From: JAWUWD01 sp034112085
GTDB lineage: Bacteria; Bacteroidota; Bacteroidia; Cytophagales; Cyclobacteriaceae
Reading direction: 5' to 3'
Length of the DNA: 16,544 nt
Assembly: GCA_034112085.1 (NCBI GenBank)
Contig: JAWUWD010000148.1
Location: 1-16,544, forward strand
The notes under the pieces were generated by a model, which was not told the origin of the DNA, did no database searches, and worked only from the letters and a program-made list of their open reading frames with translations. Both the position numbers and the translations under genes were made by a program. How positions within the stretch are numbered: position 1 is the stretch's first letter; every line of letters begins with the position of its first letter. This document shows, piece by piece, positions 7,765-15,441 of this stretch.

Positions 7765-10700
7765 ATGAAAACAATTTTACTGAGTTTATTCATTTCAATT
7801 GCACTTATCCATTCTGTTACGGCACAAGAGCGGTCTGTTTCAGGATCGGTATTTGACGGAACATCTGGAGAAGGACTGCCTGGTGCAACAGTTCAGATCA
7901 AAGGCACGACTAATGGTACCATAACAGATTTTAATGGCCAATATAAATTGTCTGTTACTGATGAGGCTGTTTTGATCGTTAATTTTATTGGTTATACAAC
8001 TCAGGAAGTTGCTGTTGGAAACCAAAGTGTACTGGATATAACGCTTGTTGAAGATGTAGCCCAGTTAGATGAGATCGTAGTTATTGGCTATGGGGTTCAA
8101 AGGAAAAAGGTTGTTACTGGAGCTATCGAAAGTGTATCTGCTGAAGAAATAAGCTTGACACCTATATTGAGGGTAGAGCAAGCATTGCAGGGGCGTACGC
8201 CTGGCGTACAAGTTACTAACCAATCTGGACAACCCGGTGAAGCACCAACCGTAAGAATTAGAGGAGCAGGTACAACTGGTAATGCTGCACCACTTTATAT
8301 TGTAGATGGTTTGCCAGTAGGGGGAATTGATTTTCTAAATCCTGGGGATATCGAATCAATGGATGTTCTAAAGGATGCAGCTTCTGCTGCAATTTATGGA
8401 TCTAGGGCAGCTAATGGAGTGGTGTTAATCACCACAAAATCAGGAGTTAAAGGGAAAATGAGTATTGCTTATTCGGGATATTATGCTTCTCAGAACGCAG
8501 CAAAAACTATTGACATGTTGAACGCAGATCAATATAGAGCCTTGATGAACGAAGGTGCTACGAATGCAGGACTAACAGAACCATTTGATCTGAATGAAAT
8601 TCCAGCCAACAACACAGATTGGCAAGAGGCTTTGTTTCAAAACAATGCACCAATGGTGAATCACCAATTGTCGGTAGCTGGTGGTAGTGAAAAATCAACC
8701 TATGCGTCCTCTTTATCTTATTTTACTCAGGAAGGTATAATAGGTGGGGATAAATCACAGTTCGAGAGAATAACTGCTCGATTGAATACTAATCACAAAG
8801 TTAATTCTAAATTCAACTTCGGGAATAATCTAGCTTATACTCATATTGTCTCTAGAGGTATTGCGAGTAATTCGTCATTTAATGGGGCTTTCAGCAGTGC
8901 AATAAATATGGACCCCCTCACACCAGTAGTTGAATTAGATCCTACTAATTTATCCCAAACTCCTTATTCAGATGAACCAGTAGTGCTGAATGGTCAAGGT
9001 CAGGCATACGGTGTTTCCAATTTCGTGGGAGCGGAAGTCGTAAACCCATTAGCATTATTAGAATTAGCTAACAATGAAACAAGGGTAGACAAGTTAGTGG
9101 GGAATATATATGGTGAATTAGTACCAATTGATGGGCTTAACATTAAGTCTAGTTTTGGTATTGATCTGGCGTATGTTTTGAATGATGGATTTAGACCATT
9201 ATTTTATTTGAATGGTGCTCAGCTCAATGACAATAAAACAGATGTCAATAAAGCCATTGAACGCAACTCTACTTGGCAATGGGAGAATACTGCCACGTAT
9301 ACTAAAAAAATAGGAGATCATAATTTGACTGGTCTAGTTGGAATATCAGCACTACAATATAGTTATGAAGACTTACGAGGCTCTAATGCTATTGTACCCA
9401 CAGATGACCCTGACAATGTATACCTTAACTTAGCCACTGATACTCTTTGGAGATCTTCTGGAGGTGCAGCTAGAGCTTCTTTATATTCTAATTTCGGAAG
9501 GGTTTCTTATGACTACAAAGATAAGTATTCTTTTACCGGGATTATTAGGAGAGATGGTTCTTCTAAATTTGGAGCTAATAAACGTTTTGGTACTTTTTCT
9601 TCAGTAGGTGCTGCATGGGTGGCGAGTGATGAAGACTTTATGCAGAATTTGGGCCCGGTTAGTTTCTTGAAACTTAGAGTTTCTTATGGGGTCAATGGCA
9701 ACCAAGAAATAGGTGACTATGCATTCGTATCAATCATAGATAATACGAGAGGATATACTTTTGCGGATGGAAGAGTCATCGGGTCTTCACCTTTACGAGT
9801 AGCAAATGCTGATATTCAGTGGGAGGGATCGAAGCAACTAAGTATTGGGATAGACACAAGAGCCTACAATGATCGATTGAGCCTTACCGTAGATTACTAC
9901 AAGAAGACGACAGATAAGTTGTTGGAAATAGCACAAATACCTGACATCGTGGGTCGTGATGCTTCGTTTTCGAATGTAGGAATTATCGAGAATAGTGGTA
10001 TAGAAATTGGCTTGAATTGGAGAAATAGTTCGAATGAACTCAACTATTCCTTTGGATTGAACACCGCCTATAATAGGAATCAGATCACCAATATAGCTAA
10101 TGATTTTATTGCAGGAGCAAGTTGGGCTATTGCCGGGCAGGTGACAAGGAATGAAGTGGGGCAGCCAATTGCTTATTTCTGGGGGTATAAAACCGCTGGC
10201 TTGTTCCAAAATGATTCAGATGTCTTTTCACACATTAATACTGAAGGAGATTTACTACAGCCCAATGCAGTTCCTGGAGATGTTAGATTTGTGGATGTCA
10301 ATGGGGATGGCGTAATAGATCCAGAGGATCGTACCAAAATAGGAAATCCTACACCTGATTGGACGTTTGGGTTCGATGCTTCTGCAGACTACAAAAATTT
10401 CGACTTCTCCATATTGTTTATTGGATCACTCGGTAATGATATTTTCAACGGTATGCAAAGACAAGACTTGAGGTACACAAATAGGCCTACCACTGTTCTG
10501 GACCGTTGGACTGGAGAAGGTACCTCGAATAGTGAGCCGAGATTTACTTGGGTGGATACCAATAATAACTACAGGGTTTCTGATTTGTATATAGAAAATG
10601 GATCCTTTATGAGACTCAAGAATATTCAATTCGGATATAATATTCCAAACTCAACATTGAAAAAAATAGGGGCGACTGCCTGGAGATTCTATGTGTCAGG

Positions 10701-10839
10701 TGAGAATTTAATAACATTCACAGGATATACCGGAGCTGATCCAGAAATTGGAGCCCAGAGTGCTTTTGATATAGGAATTGATAGAGCTATATATCCACAG
10801 GCTAGAACATTCAGAATCGGTACTTCATTGACGTTTTAA
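7765..10839 (+). CDS. susC: SusC/RagA-family TonB-dependent outer-membrane glycan transporter
   Basis: A 1024-aa outer-membrane transporter that imports oligosaccharides using TonB energy, as the barrel under a SusD lid. Residues 1-20 form a signal peptide (cleavage after SVTA). Residues 23-95 are a carboxypeptidase-D regulatory-like domain (VSGSVFDGTSGEGLPGATV, NFIGYTTQEV). LDEIVVIGYG at 101-110 is the typical linker, followed by the plug domain (about 112-226), which has the SusC signatures LYIVDGLPV and DVLKDAASAAIYGSRAANG. The rest is a 22-strand-type barrel ending in the aromatic terminal strand RIGTSLTF. There is no N-terminal STN domain, so signalling through an anti-sigma factor is not expected, which agrees with the adjacent one-component regulator. 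It is the first gene of the locus, 17 nt upstream of susD. The symbol denotes family membership, not starch specificity. Confidence 0.97.
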   Translation: MKTILLSLFISIALIHSVTAQERSVSGSVFDGTSGEGLPGATVQIKGTTNGTITDFNGQYKLSVTDEAVLIVNFIGYTTQEVAVGNQSVLDITLVEDVAQLDEIVVIGYGVQRKKVVTGAIESVSAEEISLTPILRVEQALQGRTPGVQVTNQSGQPGEAPTVRIRGAGTTGNAAPLYIVDGLPVGGIDFLNPGDIESMDVLKDAASAAIYGSRAANGVVLITTKSGVKGKMSIAYSGYYASQNAAKTIDMLNADQYRALMNEGATNAGLTEPFDLNEIPANNTDWQEALFQNNAPMVNHQLSVAGGSEKSTYASSLSYFTQEGIIGGDKSQFERITARLNTNHKVNSKFNFGNNLAYTHIVSRGIASNSSFNGAFSSAINMDPLTPVVELDPTNLSQTPYSDEPVVLNGQGQAYGVSNFVGAEVVNPLALLELANNETRVDKLVGNIYGELVPIDGLNIKSSFGIDLAYVLNDGFRPLFYLNGAQLNDNKTDVNKAIERNSTWQWENTATYTKKIGDHNLTGLVGISALQYSYEDLRGSNAIVPTDDPDNVYLNLATDTLWRSSGGAARASLYSNFGRVSYDYKDKYSFTGIIRRDGSSKFGANKRFGTFSSVGAAWVASDEDFMQNLGPVSFLKLRVSYGVNGNQEIGDYAFVSIIDNTRGYTFADGRVIGSSPLRVANADIQWEGSKQLSIGIDTRAYNDRLSLTVDYYKKTTDKLLEIAQIPDIVGRDASFSNVGIIENSGIEIGLNWRNSSNELNYSFGLNTAYNRNQITNIANDFIAGASWAIAGQVTRNEVGQPIAYFWGYKTAGLFQNDSDVFSHINTEGDLLQPNAVPGDVRFVDVNGDGVIDPEDRTKIGNPTPDWTFGFDASADYKNFDFSILFIGSLGNDIFNGMQRQDLRYTNRPTTVLDRWTGEGTSNSEPRFTWVDTNNNYRVSDLYIENGSFMRLKNIQFGYNIPNSTLKKIGATAWRFYVSGENLITFTGYTGADPEIGAQSAFDIGIDRAIYPQARTFRIGTSLTF

Positions 10840-10856
10840 ATTATAATATCAAAATT

Positions 10857-12407
10857 ATGAAAATCAATATTAAATATATTTCAGCCTTCATTCTGATCAT
10901 ATTATTGGGATGTTCTGAAGACTTCTTAAATGAACAGCCGTTATCTCAGGTGGTGTCTTCCAACTTTTATCAAACGGAAGACCAAGCTTATCAGGCATTG
11001 GTCTCTATCTATGATGCATTACAATATCAGTCTACTCCCGGAGTTTCTTGGGCACCATTCATGGTTACGGCTGACATGCTATCCGATGATGCATTTGCAG
11101 GTGGTGGAGATTCTAATGATGGGCAGGATGAAGATGAATTTAATAAGTTCAATATCCCACCTACTAGTGTAATTAATCGATCATTATGGGCGAAAAATTA
11201 TACTGGGATCGATAGAGCCAATACTTATCTCGAAATCATAGATGGAATAGATGCTAGTGAAGATTTCAAGTCAAGAACGATAGCCGAAGCTAAATTTATG
11301 CGAGCTTACTTCTATTTAGAGTTGGCTAGATTTTTTGAAAATGTACCATTACTGACGGAAACTATCAAAGGGCCATCTGAATATAAGCAGGCTCAAAATA
11401 CGCCACAAGAAACCTACAATCAAATAGCCCTAGATTTGGTTGAAGCGATAGAGGATTTACCAGAGTTCCTTCCATCGGAAGGCTTGGGAAGAATTAGTAA
11501 GTGGGCTGCTGAAGGACTACTCGCTAGAACATATTTGTTTTACAATGGGGTATATGGAGCTGAGTTAACTGCTGGTGATGTTACCGTGAATAGGGCCAAG
11601 GCGCTAGAATATGTGGAAGATATGATTAGCAATAGCGGTCATGGTTTGATAGCTAACTATGAAGAGATTTTCAGCACTGTATCTGAATACAGTATTGAGA
11701 ATGTTTTTGAAATAGGATATGGTGATACCCCCGCATGGTTTGATTGGGGTTATGTGAGAGGTGGAGAAGGGAACCTATCTGCTCAGATGCAAGGCCCTCG
11801 TGTTACTCAGTCCGATAATTGGGATAGAGGTTGGAGTTTCGCTCCAGTCAGTCATAAGCTCTTTACGGATATGGCTGGAGATCCTAGAATGGCCAGTACT
11901 ATTCTTCAAGAAAGTGAGATAGATGGTACTCTTAATATAGGTTATCAGCATACAGGGTATTTTTCAAATAAGTATTCTTCAGATGCTGAGCACTGGGGGT
12001 CCGATGGGCAATTCGAACACAACAGAACAGCTAATTTCCGAGTGATCCGATACTCGGACGTATTATTGATGGCTGCTGAATTGGGAAGTGGCAATGCACA
12101 AAGTTATATGGATGAAGTGAGAGCCAGAGTTGGTCTGAGTAGTGTGCCTGCTACGATAGAGAATATATTTAATGAACGAAGAATGGAGTTGTCCTTGGAA
12201 GGGATAAGATATTTCGATGTACTAAGAAGGGGCGGTTCTTTTGCAGCACAAGAACTATCCAAATCGGGTGAGAGGGGACCAAATTATGTTGGTGATCAAC
12301 AATTATTCGATATCAATTTCAATGCTGCGACAAGAGGATTTTTGCCAATACCTCAAACCTCAATTGATTTCTCCTCAGGAGCTATGATTCAGAATGACGG
12401 CTACTAG
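10857..12407 (+). CDS. susD: SusD/RagB-family surface glycan-binding lipoprotein
   Basis: A 516-aa lipoprotein that binds glycan at the cell surface and closes over the SusC barrel. The signal peptide ends in the lipobox LLGC with lipidated Cys19, followed by SEDFLNEQPLSQV, the standard SusD start in which acidic residues after the Cys favour surface export. The helical TPR-like core includes AEAKFMRAYFYLELARFF near 135-155. The C-terminal half has the family signature NERRMELSLEGIRYFDVLRRG near 440-460, ending with the usual GFLPIPQ segment. The length is typical for the family. It follows susC by 17 nt and is certainly cotranscribed. Sugar-contacting residues cannot be assigned from sequence alone, so specificity rests on the neighbouring glycoside hydrolases. 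Confidence 0.96.
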   Translation: MKINIKYISAFILIILLGCSEDFLNEQPLSQVVSSNFYQTEDQAYQALVSIYDALQYQSTPGVSWAPFMVTADMLSDDAFAGGGDSNDGQDEDEFNKFNIPPTSVINRSLWAKNYTGIDRANTYLEIIDGIDASEDFKSRTIAEAKFMRAYFYLELARFFENVPLLTETIKGPSEYKQAQNTPQETYNQIALDLVEAIEDLPEFLPSEGLGRISKWAAEGLLARTYLFYNGVYGAELTAGDVTVNRAKALEYVEDMISNSGHGLIANYEEIFSTVSEYSIENVFEIGYGDTPAWFDWGYVRGGEGNLSAQMQGPRVTQSDNWDRGWSFAPVSHKLFTDMAGDPRMASTILQESEIDGTLNIGYQHTGYFSNKYSSDAEHWGSDGQFEHNRTANFRVIRYSDVLLMAAELGSGNAQSYMDEVRARVGLSSVPATIENIFNERRMELSLEGIRYFDVLRRGGSFAAQELSKSGERGPNYVGDQQLFDINFNAATRGFLPIPQTSIDFSSGAMIQNDGY

Positions 12408-12439
12408 TAGCATTTAAAAAAGAGTATAATAAAAGAAGT

Positions 12440-12461
12440 ACTGGCTGTGAGTGCAGCCAGT
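12440..12461 (+). terminator. Hairpin between susD and PKD lipoprotein gene
   Basis: ACTGGCTG (12440-12447) and CAGCCAGT (12454-12461) form a perfect 8-bp stem with a 6-nt loop, followed by TTTAATAA. The U-tract is short, so it may act as a partial terminator or as an mRNA 3'-end stabiliser that sets susCD expression above the downstream genes. It lies in the 95-nt gap, where nothing else stands out. Confidence 0.55.
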
Positions 12462-12502
12462 TTAATAAACCCAAATAAAAGTTAACACTAAATTAAACAA
12501 TT

Positions 12503-14110
12503 ATGAATCTGAACAAATTTACAAAGTTGTGGTACATTTTACTATGTGTGCCACTGGTCTTCATGGCCTCATGCGGGGATGACGATGATGCTGTGATTGC
12601 ACCTGTTTCAAGTTTTCAATTTGAAGTAGATGCCGATGATTTCTTTAAAGTAAACTTTTCTAATTTCTCTAAAAACACAACTATCTATGTGTGGGATTTT
12701 GGAGACAATGCTGGTACTTCTACAGAAGAAAGCCCTTCTTATATTTACTCGGCTTCAGGTGACTACACAGTTACTTTAACAGCATCTGATGCTAATGGAG
12801 ACTCTGCTGTATCTACAAAGGATATCACTATTACTGATCCTGATGAAGCATTAACTTTATTAGCTGGTTCTGTTTCTAAGGATTGGAAATTGATAAGAGA
12901 GGGTGCTGCCTTAGGTGTAGGGCCATCTGCAGCTGAATTTACTTTATGGTTTGCTGCTATCAATGATGGTAGTAGAAACTGTATTTATGACGATGTATTT
13001 ACGTTTACAAGATCAGGTGGTTTTGAATACAATGATGCTGGAACAATGTGGGGTGAAGGAAATGTATACGCAGGAACTGACAAAGAAAGTCTTACTGAAA
13101 CATGTTTTGATGCTAATGCAGCTAACATGACCGTAGACGGTGCAAATAATAGCGCTTGGTTATCTTCTACAACTCATACATACGATTATGAAGTAGCTAC
13201 AAATAAAATTACTTTAACAGGTAATGGTGCTTGGATGGGAGCTTATAAATTGGGTACTACAGCTGAGGTAGCAGTGCCGCAAGATGCTGTGTCTTTTGAT
13301 GTTAAGTTAATAAGTGGTGGTGCTACTGGAGTGGATACACTTGAAACAGTTTGGGCATTGGCCAACACCAATGTTTGGAAGGCTATATATGTGAGTTATG
13401 CAAATGCTGCTGACGAGCCTGCTTTGATAGCGGTAAATGCTGGTTTCGATGTTACGACCTCTGGTCTTACGGCTACTTTCACAAATAAATCTTCTGGAGC
13501 AACATCATTTGCTTGGGATTTCGGTGACGGTGGATTAAGTACGGATGAGAATCCTGCTCATACGTATGCAGCTGATGGGACATACACAGTCATTCTGACT
13601 GCTGCTGATGGTTCTGAGTCTGCTACTGCAACTAAAGATGTTATTATAGATTCAGCAACGCCAGCAACAGGAGCACCAACTCCTTCTCAGGCTGAAGCAG
13701 ATGTGTTTTCAATTTACAGTGATGCTTATGCTGCTCTTGATGGATTAGATACTAACCCGGATTGGGGACAACAAGCTGTTACAACTGGAGAAATGGTTGG
13801 AGATGATAATGTGATAAAGATTGCTGGCTTGGATTATCAAGGAATTGATTTTGGAGGTGCAAAAGATGTATCAGCAAAGACTATGGTGCATATAGATGTA
13901 TGGTCCAAAGATGTAATCACGACAAACTTCTTTTTGATAGGTGCTGGTGAGACTCCAGTTGCACTTACGACAGAGGCAGGAACGTGGAAAAGTTTCGATA
14001 TTGAACTGTCTGATTATAGCAGTGTAGTGGACTTGACTCAAGTTATTCAGTTCAAGTTTGATGCGACTGATTCTCCTACTTTCTTTTATGATAACATTTA
14101 CTTCTATTAA
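12503..14110 (+). CDS. Multidomain surface glycan-binding lipoprotein with two PKD domains and C-terminal CBM-like module (SusE position)
   Basis: A 535-aa lipoprotein: signal peptide, lipobox MASC with Cys24, then GDDDDA, an acidic surface-export-like signal. PKD domain 1 covers about 34-112 (WDFGD at 64-68, YIYSASGDYTVTLTA). A middle domain (about 116-300) starts LLAGSVSKDWKL, is rich in Trp (128, 149, 183, 219, 244) and has a Cys pair at 160 and 201. PKD domain 2 covers about 310-384 (WDFGD at 338-342). The C-terminal beta-sandwich-like module (about 396-535) includes ADVFSIYSDAY, VHIDVWS and FFYDNIYFY, a pattern I recall from domains appended to GH16 and surface proteins in marine Bacteroidota. 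No catalytic motif is seen. It probably captures polysaccharide next to SusCD; beta-1,3-glucan is likely from the flanking GH16 and GH3. Standalone binding protein is the best reading. Confidence 0.85.
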   Translation: MNLNKFTKLWYILLCVPLVFMASCGDDDDAVIAPVSSFQFEVDADDFFKVNFSNFSKNTTIYVWDFGDNAGTSTEESPSYIYSASGDYTVTLTASDANGDSAVSTKDITITDPDEALTLLAGSVSKDWKLIREGAALGVGPSAAEFTLWFAAINDGSRNCIYDDVFTFTRSGGFEYNDAGTMWGEGNVYAGTDKESLTETCFDANAANMTVDGANNSAWLSSTTHTYDYEVATNKITLTGNGAWMGAYKLGTTAEVAVPQDAVSFDVKLISGGATGVDTLETVWALANTNVWKAIYVSYANAADEPALIAVNAGFDVTTSGLTATFTNKSSGATSFAWDFGDGGLSTDENPAHTYAADGTYTVILTAADGSESATATKDVIIDSATPATGAPTPSQAEADVFSIYSDAYAALDGLDTNPDWGQQAVTTGEMVGDDNVIKIAGLDYQGIDFGGAKDVSAKTMVHIDVWSKDVITTNFFLIGAGETPVALTTEAGTWKSFDIELSDYSSVVDLTQVIQFKFDATDSPTFFYDNIYFY

Positions 14111-14161
14111 TGTTTGATGGTAAATACTGGTGATCAATAAACATTTTTATTTGGTTAATTT

Positions 14162-14196
14162 AATAAGGGGGTTCGAAAAATTCGGACTCCCTTATT
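14162..14196. terminator. Strong hairpin terminator candidate between PKD gene and GH16 gene
   Basis: Bases 14162-14177 pair with 14181-14196 to give a 16-bp stem with two G-U wobbles and an AAA loop. AATAAGGG at the base pairs with CCCTTATT. The A-rich left arm and T-rich right arm allow function in both orientations. It lies 52 nt after the PKD lipoprotein stop, so most susCD-PKD transcripts may end here, with GH16-GH3 made by read-through or from their own promoter. Confidence 0.75.
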
Positions 14197-14317
14197 TAAC
14201 CTCTTCTTAAAGAAATCAATATTCAATCAGCAATAATATTTTATATACCTGTTGCTTTATAAGCGGTTTGGCTTTGATTCAGACTACTTATTTAAAACCT
14301 ACATTCCCTATTTTTCT
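14197..14317 (+). promoter_or_regulatory. Leader region of GH16-GH3 unit
   Basis: About 120 nt between the terminator hairpin and the chosen GH16 start. It is AT-rich and presumably carries a promoter, but I find no full match to TAnnTTTG with a correctly spaced TTG. An open frame begins at a TTG at 14252 and runs into GH16, but its first 22 residues precede a normal lipoprotein signal and are unlikely to be translated. Confidence 0.25.
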
Positions 14318-15436
14318 ATGAATAAATTCAATTTGCTTTTATTAACAATGTGTCTATTCATGCAGTCAGCTTGTAAAGATGATAGTTCGACTATGGATGA
14401 TAGTAATCCTTCTAATCTTAATTTTGAAGTAGTTATATCTGAGGATCGTTCAGGGAATATTGAAATAAAAGCTACAGCAGATAATGCAGTTGATTTTGAA
14501 TTTAAAATAGGTGAAAGTGGAAGTGAAATAATTGGAAGTACCTCAGGAACTGTTTCTTATACCTATGCAATATCAGGATTATATGAAATTTCAGTGAAAG
14601 CATTTGGTAGTTCAGGAAGATTTCTGGAAAAAATAAAAGAAATTTCAATCGTTGTTGGAGAAGATGGTGAACCGATCGATAGTGAAAATGGATACATAAC
14701 TCCTTTAAGTTATGATGGAATGCAATTGATTTGGCAAGATGAGTTCAATGGATCATCACTTGATGAATCTGATTGGAATTATGAAGTAAATGGTGATGGA
14801 GGAGGTAACAATGAGCTTCAATATTACCGTAAAGAAAACACTACAGTTTCAGATGGTTTCTTAACTATTGAAGCTAAAAAAGAATCATATCAGGGGAAAT
14901 CATATACCTCTTCTCGATTAACAACACAAAACAAGTTTGATTTCAAATATGGCAGAGTGGACATTCGTGCATTATTGCCAAAAGGACAAGGATTATGGCC
15001 GGCATTATGGATGCTGGGCAGCAATTGGTCTACAGTGGGTTGGCCAAAATGCGGAGAGACTGACATTATGGAGATGGTAGGTGGTGGAGCCGGAAGAGAC
15101 GATACCACATATGGCACATTACATTGGGATAACAATGGGAACTATGCCTGTACATGCGATCAGGGAAAGGAATATAAACTATCCGCTGGAATCTTTGCAG
15201 ATGAGTTTCATGTATTCACTATTACATGGGATGCCAATGAAATCCAATGGTTTGTCGATGACGTACTATTTAAAACCACAGATATTACACCAGCTGATTT
15301 AAGTGAATTTCATGAAAAATTCTTTTTGATATTCAATGTAGCTGTTGGAGGTAACTGGCCTGGAAGTCCAAATTCATCTACAGTATTCCCTCAACGCATG
15401 ATTGTAGATTATGCACGCGTATTTCAAAACCAATAG
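14318..15436 (+). CDS. GH16 endo-beta-glucanase lipoprotein (laminarinase-type)
   Basis: A 372-aa protein from the ATG at 14318, where the signal peptide and lipobox QSAC (Cys19) fit exactly; the frame extends upstream to 14252 but this would bury the signal. Residues about 33-113 form a PKD/Ig-like domain without the WDFGD motif (SGLYEISVKAFG). The GH16 domain spans about 133-372: LIWQDEFNGSSLDESDWNYE, NNELQYY, GRVDIRALLPKGQGLWPALWMLG, the catalytic motif ETDIMEMV with nucleophile Glu247 and acid/base Glu252, HVFTITWDANEIQWFVDD, and FLIFNVAVGGNWPG. This is the laminarinase-like branch, which retains double-displacement hydrolysis of beta-1,3 or mixed-linkage glucans. The extra residue in the active-site motif (ExDxxE) is the usual beta-bulge form, with Thr in place of the common Ile. 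As a lipoprotein it probably cuts polysaccharide on the cell surface. GH3 starts 5 nt downstream. Confidence 0.93.
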   Translation: MNKFNLLLLTMCLFMQSACKDDSSTMDDSNPSNLNFEVVISEDRSGNIEIKATADNAVDFEFKIGESGSEIIGSTSGTVSYTYAISGLYEISVKAFGSSGRFLEKIKEISIVVGEDGEPIDSENGYITPLSYDGMQLIWQDEFNGSSLDESDWNYEVNGDGGGNNELQYYRKENTTVSDGFLTIEAKKESYQGKSYTSSRLTTQNKFDFKYGRVDIRALLPKGQGLWPALWMLGSNWSTVGWPKCGETDIMEMVGGGAGRDDTTYGTLHWDNNGNYACTCDQGKEYKLSAGIFADEFHVFTITWDANEIQWFVDDVLFKTTDITPADLSEFHEKFFLIFNVAVGGNWPGSPNSSTVFPQRMIVDYARVFQNQ

Positions 15437-15441
15437 AATTA

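Noticed and set aside
9838..10209. 123-codon minus-strand open frame inside susC
   Set aside because: Antisense to the beta-barrel region of a certain gene, with no recognisable family or upstream context.
13871..14137. 88-codon minus-strand open frame at the end of the PKD lipoprotein gene
   Set aside because: Overlaps the strongly supported C-terminal module in antisense and has no recognisable features.
14252..14317. N-terminal extension of GH16 from an upstream TTG
   Set aside because: It would place 22 residues in front of a textbook lipoprotein signal peptide that begins at the ATG at 14318.
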